64,000 bases of DNA from BOG-908 sp964242595 (lineage in GTDB: Bacteria; Pseudomonadota; Alphaproteobacteria; Acetobacterales; Acetobacteraceae): assembly GCA_964242595.1 (NCBI GenBank), contig CAXTBC010000006.1, forward strand, positions 25,176 to 89,175, in the 5' to 3' direction. Both the position numbers and the translations under genes were made by a program. The notes beneath the pieces were generated by a model. It had not been told where the DNA came from. It ran no database searches and saw nothing but the letters and a program-made list of their open reading frames with translations. Positions 40,423 to 50,698 of the stretch are shown piece by piece (position 1 is the stretch's first letter; every line of letters starts with the position of its first letter).

Positions 40423-43400
40423 ATGTCCACGCAGACCCACACGGTCACCATCGCCCAGGCACTTGCCAGCAGCTCGAACGGACTGGCCGTACTCGATACG
40501 GCTGCCGATATCGCCGCAGCGCTGCCGAATGCCATGCTGATGGCGCGTGTGGCCAGCTTCACCGTGCAGGCCCCGGCGGTTCTGACCGTCCCGCAATTGC
40601 TGGCGCTGGCCAGTCTTGGCGCCAGCCTGCACGCGCCCTCCGGCGGCCTGCAGCTTAACAGCGCGGTCACCGTCACTGCTGCCCAGCTCACGGCGTTGGA
40701 AGGCACTCCCGGCTTCGCCCTTGGCAGCGCGGCCAGCCTCACGCTGTCGGACGGCACGGCACAGATCGTGGCCCTGCTGGCGGCACATCCGGCGTATTTT
40801 GCGCAGGTCGCCGCCGTCAGCGTCACCCTGGACGGCAGCTCCATCGGCGCCTACCCGGCCACCCAGCTCAGCGGCCTGGCCGCCCACGGCAAGCCGCTCA
40901 GCTTCGTGTCTACCCCGGGCCACACGGTGCTCAACGTGGCCGCCGCCGCGCATGATTTGGGCAGCAACGCCGCCAGCCTGAACGCGCTGGCCGGCCACGT
41001 CCCGGTCAGCTTCACGCTCACCAACCCGGGCGCCACCGTCATCGCGGCCGACGCTGCGGGTCTCGCCACGCTGACGGGCTTCTCGCCTGCCGGCAGCGCG
41101 CTCACCGTGTCGGACACCGCCGCCAACATCGCCGCCCACGCCAGCGTCCTGTTCGGCCATGGCTTTGCGCAGATCACCGTGCAGTCCGGCACGTTCGCCG
41201 GCACCGCGGCCCAGCTGAACGACCCCACGCTGCACTTTCTGGCCGGCGCGCACGCCCAACTCGCCGTCAGCGCCGTGCTGGGTGGCCAGGCAGCCGCGTC
41301 GCTCGCTGCCCTGCCCGGCTTCAGCCTCGCTGCCGGCGCCACCCTGTCCGTAGCTGACACTGCCGCCAGCCTGGCCGCCACCGCCTCATCCTGGCTGGGC
41401 CTAGCATCCTCGGCGACGCTGAGCGGGTCTGCCACCGTGCCGGCGACAACCGCCATCACCCTGGCCCTGGTCGCCAGCACGCTGGGCGCGGGGTTCAGCC
41501 TGGGCGGCAACAGCCTGGTCGTCAGCGACACGCTGGCCAGCCTGTTGGCCCTGCCGACCCAGGCCGTGTCCATCGCCACCGGCCTTGTGCTCTCGGCGCC
41601 GGCCACGGCCAGCGTGGCGCAGGCCACCGCGTTCTTCGCCCTGCCGCACGCCTCCGCCGGCGGCTTTGCAATCGCGGTTGCCGACACTGCCGCCAACCTG
41701 CTGAGCCTGCACGGCGCGGCCCTCGCCGCCGCGGGGTCCGAGGCGCTCACCGCCGACGCGACGGTCAGCGCCGCGTCGTTCTCCGCGCTACGCAGCCTGC
41801 CGGGCTTCGCACTTGGCGGCCACGTGCTCACCATCACAGACACGGCGGCTAACCTTGCGGGGCTCGCCGGCAGCCTGACGCTGGCCGGCGGCTTCGTGGT
41901 GTCCGCCAACGCGCAGGTCACCGCTGCCCAACTCGCCACCCTGGCCGCCCTGCCTGGCTTCTCGCTAAGCGGTCACACGCTGGCTCTGGCCGACACCGCG
42001 GTGGCGTTGCTGGGAACGCCACAAGCCGCCATGGCGCTGGCAAGCACGGTCGCGCTCACGGCTGACGCGACGGTCACGGCGGCGCAGGCCGCGTCCCTGG
42101 CGACCGAACCCGGATTCGACACCGCCGGCCATCACATCACCATCGTCGACACCGCTGCCGACCTGGTGTCCCTGGCCCCTGGCGTCGCTGCCCTGGCAAG
42201 CGCCGAGGTGATGACAGGCTCGGCCACAGTCTCGGTCGCCACTGCGGCGGCGCTGGTTGCGGCACCCGGCTTCAGCATCGCCGCCGGCGCCACGCTGACG
42301 GTCTCCGACACACTCGGCGCTCTCCTTGCTTCACCTGCCCCGGTCGCAGCCGTGGCTGGCGCGCTGGTGCTGAACGGCAACGCCACTGCCAGCGCCGCAC
42401 AGCTCGCCGGCTTTGCCGCCCTGCCGCACGCGTCGCTCGGCGGCTACACGATCGGTGTGGTCGACACTGCCGCCAACCTGCTTGGCCTGACCAACGTAGT
42501 GCTGGCGGACGCAGCCTCGGCTACTCTGTCGGCCAACGCCACGGTGAGCGCCGCCCAGCTCGTCACCCTGTCCGCCCTGCCCGGCTTCGCGCTGGGCGGC
42601 CACACACTGGCCCTCGCTGACACCGCGGCGGCGCTGCTGGCGTTGCCGCAAGCTGTTACGGCGTTGGCCGGCACGGTAGCGCTCACGGCGGACGCGACGG
42701 TCACGGCTGCACAGGCAGCGTCCCTGGCCACCGAGCCCGGCTTCAGCACCGCCGGCCACCACATCACTATCGCTGACACGGCTGTCAACTTGGTGTCTCT
42801 GACCCCTGGCGTCGCTGCCCTGGCAAGTGCCGAGGTGATGACAGGCTCGGCCACAGTCTCGGTCGCCACTGCGGCGGCGCTGGTTGCGGCACCCGGCTTC
42901 AGCATCGCCGCCGGCGCCACGCTGACGGTCTCCGACACACTCGGCGCTCTCCTTGCTTCACCTGCCCCGGTCGCAGCCGTGGCTGGCGCGCTGGTGCTGA
43001 ACGGCAACGCCACTGCCAGCGCCGCACAGCTCGCCGGCTTCGCCGCCCTGCCGCACGCGAGCCTGGCCGGCCACGTCCTGAACGTAGTCGACAGCGCTGC
43101 CGCCCTGCTCGGCTTGCCGCTGGCGGCCGTGAGCGACGCGGCCAGCACCGCGCTGTCCGCCGACGCCACGGTGAGTGTCGCCGCGTTCACCGCCCTGCGC
43201 ATCCTGCCCGGCTTCTCGGCCGGCGGGCACGTGCTCACGATCGCTGACTCGGCGGTGAACCTGGCTGGCCTGTCCGGCAGCCTCGCTCAGGCCGGCGGCT
43301 TCTCCCTCTCCGCCAGCGCACAGGTAAGTGCGGCCCGGCTGGTAGAGCTGGCTGCCCTGCCCGGCTTCTCGCTGGCCGGCCACACCCTGGCCGTTCTGGA

Positions 43401-46400
43401 CAGCGCCGCCAACCTGCTGGCGCTGACGCCGGCCGCCCTAGCCCTGGCCGCCTCGACCGTCCTGTCCGCCGACGCCACGCTGAACGCTGCCCAGGCAGCG
43501 GCACTGGCCGCCGAACCCGGCTTCTCGCTGGGCGGCCACCACCTGACCATCAGCGACACCGCGGCCAACCTGGTGGCCGAGCCTGCCGCGCTCTCGGCCC
43601 TCGCCAGCGCCGAGGTGCTGGCCACCTCCGCCACCGTCTCGGCCGCCACCGCTACCGCCCTGGTCGCCGAGCCCGGTTTCACGGTTGCCGCCGGCGCCAC
43701 GCTGACGGTGTCCGACACGCTGGGCGCGTTGCTGGCGCTGCCGGCGCTGGCGTCCGGCCTGGCCGGCGCGCTGGTGCTGAGCGGCAACGCCACCGCCAGC
43801 GCCGCGCAGCTCGCCAGCTTCGCCGCCCAGCCGCACGCCTCTCTCGGCGGCCACACGGTCGGCGTGGTGGACACAGCCGTCAACCTGCTCGGCCTCCCTG
43901 GCGCAGCCTTGGCGGATGCGGCTTCGGCCAGCCTTTCGGCCGACGCCACGGTCAGCGTGGCACAGGCGGCGGCGCTGGCCGCCCTGCCCGGCTTCTCGGC
44001 CGCCGGCCACGCCATCACCGTGACGGACACCGCTGCCAACCTGCTCGCGCTCTCCGGCCCGGCGCTGGCGCTGGCTACCTCCGTCATCCTGTCGGCCGAC
44101 GCCACGGTCAGCGCCGCCCAGGCGGCTACGCTGATGGCCGAGCCCGGCTTCACCCCCGGCGCGCACCACCTCACCATCGCCGACACGGCCGCCAACCTGC
44201 TGGCATTGCCCAGCGCCACCCAGTTGGCGGCAGGCGGGCTGGCGCTCTCCGGCAGCCAGGCGGTCAGCGCCGCGCAGCTGACGCAGCTTGCCGCACTCGG
44301 CATCAAGTTCAGCGAGGCCGGCTTCACGCTCTCCTGCGTGGATACGGCAGCGAACCTCGTGGCCCTGGCACCCGGCGCGGTCGCGCTGGCCGGGACCGAG
44401 ATCCTGAGCGTCCCGGCTACCGTAAGCGCCGGCGTCGCGGCGATGCTGGCCGCCCTGCCCCACTTCAGCCTGGCGCCTGGCGCCACGCTGACGGTGCAGG
44501 ACAGCGTGCCCAACCTGCTGGCGCTCGGCGCCGGTGCGCCCGCAGCCGCCGTAGTCGAACTGGCACCCGGCAGCGCGGTGACGGTCACTGCGGCGCAAGC
44601 CCACGCCTTGGCCGCCATCCCGCAATTCGTCGTCGGCACGGCCAGCATCACGGTTACCGACACGGTAGCCGCGCTCAGCGCCGCGGCCACCGCGGACTGG
44701 CACAACGTAGCCACCGCCACGCACGTGATCGACACGGCGGCCAACCTGGCGGCCAGCGCGGGCACCACCCTGGTGCAGTCGGCTTCCGCCGTCACGCTGT
44801 CCGGCAACGCGCAGGTGAACGCGGCCAGTGCCGCGCAGATCGCCAGCATTCCGCACTTTGCCGTCGGCAGCTACCAGCTCAACGTGGCCGACACTGCCGC
44901 CGCCATCGCCTCGCACGCCGCCGCCATCCTGGCGGTCGCCACCGGCGCGGTGGTGACCGACTCCGGCCCGGTCTCGGCCGCCACTGCCGACCAGTTGGCC
45001 ACCATCTCCTCGGCCGGGTTGCTCAGCTTCCAGGGCGGCAACCAGCTGATCGTGCAGGACAGCTTCGCGGCCTTGACCGCCCCGGCCAACACCGCCGGCC
45101 TGGCACTGGCCGCCCGCCTCGGCGTGGCAGACACCGCCGCCAACCTGGTGGCCGCCGCAGGGCATGACTGGGGTGCGCTGAACCCCGTCTACACGCTGAC
45201 CCAGGGCGGCATCATCAGCGCCGCGCAGGCGACCTCGCTGGCCTCGCTGGGCAGCCACTTCTCGGCGGCAGGCTACGCGCTGCACGTGACCGACGGGGCC
45301 GCTGCGGTCGCCGCAGCCGCGCCGGCGCTGGCCGCCCTCGCCATCACCGCCACGGTCAACGACACGGCGGCCAACATCGGCGCCCACGAGTCCGCCCTCC
45401 AGGCGATGGGCGCCGAGGTGGCGCATGTCCACGTCACCGACACGGGCAGCGTGGCCGCGGCCGTTGCCGCCGGCATCTCCGGCCTGGCCGGCAAGCTGAG
45501 CGGGCCTGCGCTGCACGTGGCCGACACGGCCGGCAACGTGGACGCCGTGCTAGCAGCGCTCGTGACGCTCGGCCTGCACGTGACCGTTGCCGTCACCGAC
45601 AGCGCGGCCGACGTGGCTGCGGTAGCGGGCGACCTGGCCACCCTGCCGGGCGCGCTGAGCGTGATGCTAACCGACAGCACCCCGGTGACCGCCGGCATCG
45701 CCGCCGCGCTGGCACCGTTGGCGGGCGCCTTGGCCGCCGGCACCTCACTAGCGGTGTCGGACTCCGGTGCCTCGATCGCCGGCCATCAGGCCGGACTGCT
45801 GGCGCTCGGCAATAGCCTGGGCACCCTCACTTTGTCGGACGGCATCACCCAGCCGACCGCGGTGGCCGCCGCTCTGGCCCCGCTTGACGCGCATCTGGCC
45901 GCAGGCGTCATGCTGACGGCCACGGGCACCGGCGCCTCGGTGACCGCCAACGCGGCGGCCCTGGCTCAGCTGGCCACCGACGGACACCTGGCCGCGGTGA
46001 CGGTGACCGCCACGACTGTCGCCGATGCTACCGGCAACGCCACGGCGCTCAACGCCCTGGGCGCGCATGTCAGCGTGTCCGACAGCGCCGCCGACGTGGA
46101 TGCCGGGCTGTCCGGGTTGGCCGGCATCTCCGGGCTGACCTCGATCGCGCTGACGGATGGCGGCGTGCCGGCGCTCTCGATGAGCGTGGCCACGCTGGCA
46201 GCCGACGCCCCGGTGCTGGCGAAGATTGCCTCGCCGTTCACCGTCACCCTGTCGGACTCGGCCTCCCACATCGCGGCCGACCTGGCGCTCGGCGCCACCT
46301 CGGTAATCGCCGCCCACCACGCCCAGATCGGTGCCGTCTTGGCCAGCGACGGCCTGCCGGTGGTGCTGACCCAGGCGCAGGTGCTCGCGGCCGGAATCGA

Positions 46401-49400
46401 TGACGGCCCGGGCGCTGCCCTGGCCAACTTCTCCGGCACGCTGGACGTCACCGGCGTGGACGTGGCCCACCTGGCCCAGGTAGCCGGCCTGGCTACCCCG
46501 CCCGCCGCGATCTTCGTCAACGACACGGGTGCCGACATCGCTGCGGACCTGGCCCAGGGCGGCACTTCGGTGCTGCTGGCCCATGCCGGCCAGGTAGCGG
46601 GCATCGCTGCCTCCGACCACGCGGCGGTGATGCTGACGGCCGCCCAGGCACTGTTTGCCGGGGTGGACGACAGCGCCGGCTCTGCCATCGCCATGCTGAC
46701 AGGCGCCGGGCTCGTGGTGACGGGCGCAGCGGTCAGCCAGCTCGGGGCGCTCGCCTCGCTCTACGTGGCACCTGCCTCGGTCGCGGTCAGCGACACCGCT
46801 GCCGACATCGCTGGCGACCTCGCCTCGGGTAGCTCCGCGCTCGTTGCCGGCCGCGCCACGCTTGGCACGGTGACCGTCAGCGACGGTGCGCCTGTCACGC
46901 TGACCGAAACGCAGTTGTTGGCCGTCGGCGTGGACGACGGTTCGGGGTCCGTGCTGTCCAAGCTGTCCGGCGCCCCGGTCGAGGCGACCGGGGTTGCCGC
47001 CAGCGACCTGGGCGAGGTGCTCGGACTGGGCGTTGCCCCCGCCAGCGTCTCCATCAGCGACACGGCCGCCCACCTTGTCAGCAATCTCTCCACCGTGATC
47101 GCCGATATCGGCCACGTCGCCGCCATCAACCTGACGTCCGGCACGCTCGTGCTGACCGCCGCCGAAGCCCTCGAAGCGGGTGTGGACGACGGCGCCGCCT
47201 CGGTGATCGGCCGCCTGGCCAGCCACCAGTTCAACGTCTCGGGCGCCGCGGTGGGTCAGCTGGCCCAGCTTGTGGCGCTGCCCGACGCGCCGGCGCACAT
47301 CGCCGTCACCGACAGCTCGGCCGACATCGCGGCCGACCTAGCCTCCGGCGCCTCGGTGCTGGCGGCCGATTTGGGCGCGGTGTCCGGCATCACCGTCACC
47401 CACGGCACGCTGATGCTGACCGACGCACAGGCGCAGGCCATCATGGCCACGCCAGGACTGGACGCGGTGATGGCCAAGCTCGACCCTGCAACCATCGTCC
47501 AGGTCAGCGGCGCGCCGGTGGCCGACCTCGCAAGCCTGGCCGGCGCAAGCTGGCCGCACGTAAACGTTGCGGTCACCGACAGCGTGTCGGCCATCGCCGC
47601 CGACCTCGCTTCGGGTAACCCGCAGCTCTACGTCTACGCCCTCAGCCTGGCCAGCGTAACGTTGGACACCGGCGGCACCGTGAACGCTACCACGCTGATG
47701 CAGATGGCGGGCCTGGCCCACTTCTCCACCGCAGGCAACGCGCTGGACGTGAGCGACGGCGCGGCGGCGATCGCCGGGCTGTATCAGGCGGCGATCGCCC
47801 TGACCCAGGGCGTGCAGGTGCTCGACACCGACAGCAACGTCACCGGCCAGCTCGACGCGCTACAGGCTAAATACGCAGGCGCGCTCAGCATCACGCTGAC
47901 CAACGGCGCGCCCTCCATCACCGTGACGGCCGGCCAGTATGCCGCCGACACGGCGACCATCGATGCCATCACCAACGCCGGCGTGGTCAGCGTGACCGGG
48001 TCGGCCGCCGCCCTGGCGCCCCTCGCGGCCCAGCTGGGCAGCGATGCGGCGGTCGGCCACTTGGTTGTGACCGACAGCGCGGCCGACGTGATTGCCGCCC
48101 TGGACACCCTGCAGGCGGCCGGCGGCAAGCTGGCGGTGACGCTGACCGACACCAGCCTGGCCGCCAACCTGGTGGCCCCGCTGCTGACGATCGCCAACCT
48201 CAGCCCGTCCGGCATCCCCGTGGTGGACAGCGGCGCGCAGATCGCCGCCGTGGTGGAAACCGGCGACGCCGGAGCCATCGCCTACCTGAACGCCAACGGC
48301 GCCACGCTGTCGGGTGACAGCGCGGTGAGCGTGGCCGACGCCGCGGCGCTGGAAGGGCTGAGCACCTTCAGCAAGGCCGGCTTCCACCTCAACGTGTGGG
48401 ACACGGCGGCCCACCTGACCACGCCGGGCTACGCAGCGGCGCTGGCCAACGGCCTGGTCGACTCCGTGCACCTCAAGACGACGGGCGGAGCCGCCAGCGT
48501 GACGGCAGCCACCGCGGCCGCGCTGTTCAACATCGCCGGCTTCTCCACCACCAACCCGGACGGCAGCGCCAACACGCTGGGCGTGTCCGACACGGCGGCG
48601 CATATCGAGGCGAACCTGGCGTCGCTGACCGCCAACCGGGCCAGCATAGGCGCCGTCACGGTGAACGCGTCGGCCACCATCACCGACCAGGCGCTGAGCG
48701 ACCTGCAGGGGCTGGGTGCGATGGCCGGCACGGGAGACGCCATCACGGTGCGCGACACGGCGGCCAACATCGCCGGCAACGCGGCGGCGCAATCCGGCCT
48801 GCACAGCATCCTGGCCTCCGCCTGGGTGCTCTCGGGCAGCGGCACGGTCACCGAGGCGCAGGCGGTGACGCTGGGCAACCTCGCCCACTTCAGCACCGGC
48901 GGCTACACGATCGGGCTCGGCCTGACGGGCGACCTCACCATCTCGCTGGCCGACGCCAACGCGCTGGGCAGCATCGCCGGCGCGCTCGACCTGGGCGGCC
49001 ACCACCTGATCGTGGACGGCAGCGCCGCACAGCTGGCCATGCTGAGCCCGGCGGCGCTGGGCCTGGTGACGCCTGGCCTGATCGACAGCTTTGCCGACAT
49101 CATCGCCCTGCCTGTCAGCTCGCCGCTGCTGGCGGGAACGGTGGAGGTGACGGGCAGCGACCCTCTGACGGCCGCCAACGTCGCCAGCCTGCTGGCCCTC
49201 GTGCACACCGGCACCGGCACCGGCATCGCCGCCTCCGGCCTCAGCTTCGACCAGACCCACTACGTCAACGACACGGTGGCCAACCTGCGCAGCCTGACGG
49301 CGGGCGCCGGCTGGACCGGCAACGCGGCCACCCATGCCGACTTCACCCTGGTGGCACGCGACACGGTGGCCAACCTGATCAACCCGGCCAACACCACGTT

Positions 49401-50685
49401 CCTCTCCGGCCTGGCGGTCACCGGGCTCGCGGCCAACGCCACGGTCAGCGCGTCCGCGGCCACGTCGCTCGCCAACCTGTCCAGCACGATCCACTTCCAG
49501 CACGACCACACGATCACCGTGCAGGATACCGCCTCCGGCCTGCTGAACCCGGCCAACGCCGCCGGGCTTGGCGTGGCCGACTCGGTGCAGCTCTCGGCAC
49601 CGGCCACGGTGGACGCGGCCGACGCAGAGTCGCTGCTCGGCATCAGCCACTTCACGCTCGGCACCACGCTGACCGTCAGCGACAGCTCGGCCAACCTGCT
49701 GGACGGGACGTTGGGCAACGCGATCACGGCGAGCGGCTTCGGCGCCGAGATCACCGTGCAGCTCGCCGGGCCCGAGACGCTGGACGCCAACACGGCAGAG
49801 TCCCTGGTCTCCCTGCCCGGCTTTGCCGACACCACCAACCTCAGCATCGCCGACAGCTCGTCCTACCTGCTCAACAGCGCTAACCTCTCGGCCGAGCAGA
49901 TGGCGGCCAGCGTGACGCTGGCCGGCGACGAGACGGTGTCCGCCCACACGGTGCTGCGCCTGAGCGAGGTGCCGCACTTCACCCCCGGCACGTCGCACCT
50001 CGTGCTGGCCAGCAACGACTTCGCCGACGCGGCGACGCTGAAGGCGATTGCAGACACCGGCAGCGCGTTCCAGGCCAACGGCCACACGGTGACGCTGACG
50101 CAGGACGTACTGGACCTTAAGCCGGGCGAGTACACGGCCCTGCAAGCCGACAATTTGGTGGTCAACGGGCACGCGATCGGGGTCACGCCCACGTCCGTCG
50201 GCGTCACCGATACCGGCAACATGCTGGGCGTGTCGGCCACCGGCGTGGCCGGCGGCACGGTGCACGTCTACGGCGCGGACGGCACACTTATCACCTCGAA
50301 CATGGAGGCCAATGCCGGCTTCACCGTCAGCGTGGCGGACGCCGCACCTGGCCACAGCTTCAGCGTGACGGAGAGCGTGGGCGGGGTGGAAGGCGCTCCT
50401 CTGGTAGTCCTGGACGCAGCAGCGCTCGAGGGTGCCGCGGCGGCTGCGGGCATCAGCTTCGCCTCCACCGGCGCCATCCAGGTGGATACCGGCAAGGCGC
50501 TGAACCTCTACGAGGCGGGATCGGTGCCGACGCTGACCCACGCGGCGCTTGTCTACGATCCCGTGGCGCACACGATCTCGCTCGAGGGCCCGGCCGGCGC
50601 GCCGGTCACCCTGGTCACTCTGGGCGGGACCACGCACCCGGCCAGCCTGGACCTGAGCGAAATCGTCATCAAGCACCACGGCTGA
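40423..50685 (+). CDS. Giant repetitive protein, probable type I secretion substrate (non-RTX)
   Basis: The product has 3,420 residues starting MSTQTHTVTIAQALASSSNG, with no Sec signal peptide. From residue ~30 on, the protein is built from ~45-residue units around the motif VxDTAANLLxL (variants IADTAVNLVSL, VSDTLGALLAS), followed by a predicted strand and a helix such as VSAAQAAALAAEPGF. I count more than 35 motifs before residue ~1,800. Residues ~1,980-2,300 use longer units with LTxAQxLxxGVDD every 84-89 residues. The last ~170 residues are non-repetitive and end LDLSEIVIKHHG, a plausible C-terminal secretion signal. No RTX GGxGxDxx motifs are seen, and only one Cys (1305). The ABC and HlyD genes follow directly. 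It is probably a surface-layer or adhesin-like fibre protein. Confidence 0.85.
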   Translation: MSTQTHTVTIAQALASSSNGLAVLDTAADIAAALPNAMLMARVASFTVQAPAVLTVPQLLALASLGASLHAPSGGLQLNSAVTVTAAQLTALEGTPGFALGSAASLTLSDGTAQIVALLAAHPAYFAQVAAVSVTLDGSSIGAYPATQLSGLAAHGKPLSFVSTPGHTVLNVAAAAHDLGSNAASLNALAGHVPVSFTLTNPGATVIAADAAGLATLTGFSPAGSALTVSDTAANIAAHASVLFGHGFAQITVQSGTFAGTAAQLNDPTLHFLAGAHAQLAVSAVLGGQAAASLAALPGFSLAAGATLSVADTAASLAATASSWLGLASSATLSGSATVPATTAITLALVASTLGAGFSLGGNSLVVSDTLASLLALPTQAVSIATGLVLSAPATASVAQATAFFALPHASAGGFAIAVADTAANLLSLHGAALAAAGSEALTADATVSAASFSALRSLPGFALGGHVLTITDTAANLAGLAGSLTLAGGFVVSANAQVTAAQLATLAALPGFSLSGHTLALADTAVALLGTPQAAMALASTVALTADATVTAAQAASLATEPGFDTAGHHITIVDTAADLVSLAPGVAALASAEVMTGSATVSVATAAALVAAPGFSIAAGATLTVSDTLGALLASPAPVAAVAGALVLNGNATASAAQLAGFAALPHASLGGYTIGVVDTAANLLGLTNVVLADAASATLSANATVSAAQLVTLSALPGFALGGHTLALADTAAALLALPQAVTALAGTVALTADATVTAAQAASLATEPGFSTAGHHITIADTAVNLVSLTPGVAALASAEVMTGSATVSVATAAALVAAPGFSIAAGATLTVSDTLGALLASPAPVAAVAGALVLNGNATASAAQLAGFAALPHASLAGHVLNVVDSAAALLGLPLAAVSDAASTALSADATVSVAAFTALRILPGFSAGGHVLTIADSAVNLAGLSGSLAQAGGFSLSASAQVSAARLVELAALPGFSLAGHTLAVLDSAANLLALTPAALALAASTVLSADATLNAAQAAALAAEPGFSLGGHHLTISDTAANLVAEPAALSALASAEVLATSATVSAATATALVAEPGFTVAAGATLTVSDTLGALLALPALASGLAGALVLSGNATASAAQLASFAAQPHASLGGHTVGVVDTAVNLLGLPGAALADAASASLSADATVSVAQAAALAALPGFSAAGHAITVTDTAANLLALSGPALALATSVILSADATVSAAQAATLMAEPGFTPGAHHLTIADTAANLLALPSATQLAAGGLALSGSQAVSAAQLTQLAALGIKFSEAGFTLSCVDTAANLVALAPGAVALAGTEILSVPATVSAGVAAMLAALPHFSLAPGATLTVQDSVPNLLALGAGAPAAAVVELAPGSAVTVTAAQAHALAAIPQFVVGTASITVTDTVAALSAAATADWHNVATATHVIDTAANLAASAGTTLVQSASAVTLSGNAQVNAASAAQIASIPHFAVGSYQLNVADTAAAIASHAAAILAVATGAVVTDSGPVSAATADQLATISSAGLLSFQGGNQLIVQDSFAALTAPANTAGLALAARLGVADTAANLVAAAGHDWGALNPVYTLTQGGIISAAQATSLASLGSHFSAAGYALHVTDGAAAVAAAAPALAALAITATVNDTAANIGAHESALQAMGAEVAHVHVTDTGSVAAAVAAGISGLAGKLSGPALHVADTAGNVDAVLAALVTLGLHVTVAVTDSAADVAAVAGDLATLPGALSVMLTDSTPVTAGIAAALAPLAGALAAGTSLAVSDSGASIAGHQAGLLALGNSLGTLTLSDGITQPTAVAAALAPLDAHLAAGVMLTATGTGASVTANAAALAQLATDGHLAAVTVTATTVADATGNATALNALGAHVSVSDSAADVDAGLSGLAGISGLTSIALTDGGVPALSMSVATLAADAPVLAKIASPFTVTLSDSASHIAADLALGATSVIAAHHAQIGAVLASDGLPVVLTQAQVLAAGIDDGPGAALANFSGTLDVTGVDVAHLAQVAGLATPPAAIFVNDTGADIAADLAQGGTSVLLAHAGQVAGIAASDHAAVMLTAAQALFAGVDDSAGSAIAMLTGAGLVVTGAAVSQLGALASLYVAPASVAVSDTAADIAGDLASGSSALVAGRATLGTVTVSDGAPVTLTETQLLAVGVDDGSGSVLSKLSGAPVEATGVAASDLGEVLGLGVAPASVSISDTAAHLVSNLSTVIADIGHVAAINLTSGTLVLTAAEALEAGVDDGAASVIGRLASHQFNVSGAAVGQLAQLVALPDAPAHIAVTDSSADIAADLASGASVLAADLGAVSGITVTHGTLMLTDAQAQAIMATPGLDAVMAKLDPATIVQVSGAPVADLASLAGASWPHVNVAVTDSVSAIAADLASGNPQLYVYALSLASVTLDTGGTVNATTLMQMAGLAHFSTAGNALDVSDGAAAIAGLYQAAIALTQGVQVLDTDSNVTGQLDALQAKYAGALSITLTNGAPSITVTAGQYAADTATIDAITNAGVVSVTGSAAALAPLAAQLGSDAAVGHLVVTDSAADVIAALDTLQAAGGKLAVTLTDTSLAANLVAPLLTIANLSPSGIPVVDSGAQIAAVVETGDAGAIAYLNANGATLSGDSAVSVADAAALEGLSTFSKAGFHLNVWDTAAHLTTPGYAAALANGLVDSVHLKTTGGAASVTAATAAALFNIAGFSTTNPDGSANTLGVSDTAAHIEANLASLTANRASIGAVTVNASATITDQALSDLQGLGAMAGTGDAITVRDTAANIAGNAAAQSGLHSILASAWVLSGSGTVTEAQAVTLGNLAHFSTGGYTIGLGLTGDLTISLADANALGSIAGALDLGGHHLIVDGSAAQLAMLSPAALGLVTPGLIDSFADIIALPVSSPLLAGTVEVTGSDPLTAANVASLLALVHTGTGTGIAASGLSFDQTHYVNDTVANLRSLTAGAGWTGNAATHADFTLVARDTVANLINPANTTFLSGLAVTGLAANATVSASAATSLANLSSTIHFQHDHTITVQDTASGLLNPANAAGLGVADSVQLSAPATVDAADAESLLGISHFTLGTTLTVSDSSANLLDGTLGNAITASGFGAEITVQLAGPETLDANTAESLVSLPGFADTTNLSIADSSSYLLNSANLSAEQMAASVTLAGDETVSAHTVLRLSEVPHFTPGTSHLVLASNDFADAATLKAIADTGSAFQANGHTVTLTQDVLDLKPGEYTALQADNLVVNGHAIGVTPTSVGVTDTGNMLGVSATGVAGGTVHVYGADGTLITSNMEANAGFTVSVADAAPGHSFSVTESVGGVEGAPLVVLDAAALEGAAAAAGISFASTGAIQVDTGKALNLYEAGSVPTLTHAALVYDPVAHTISLEGPAGAPVTLVTLGGTTHPASLDLSEIVIKHHG
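42176..42432 (+). repeat. Internal 257-bp direct repeat, unit 1, in the giant gene
   Basis: It matches 42803-43059 with only two mismatches. The offset of 627 bp is in frame and equals 209 codons, so a four-motif block was duplicated or converted recently. Confidence 0.93.
42803..43059 (+). repeat. Internal 257-bp direct repeat, unit 2, in the giant gene
   Basis: Partner of 42176-42432. The differences are at 42828 and 43041; outside the block the similarity drops sharply to the usual protein-level repeat similarity. Confidence 0.93.
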
Positions 50686-50698
50686 GCGGAGGAGAGGC

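Noticed and set aside
40423..50685. CRISPR-like or satellite DNA interpretation of the repeats near 40-50 kb
   Set aside because: The repeats are protein-level, variable in DNA, in one uninterrupted frame and without unique spacers of constant size.
40423..50685. RTX adhesin assignment for the giant protein
   Set aside because: No GGxGxDxx nonapeptides were found; only the type I transporter context suggests secretion.
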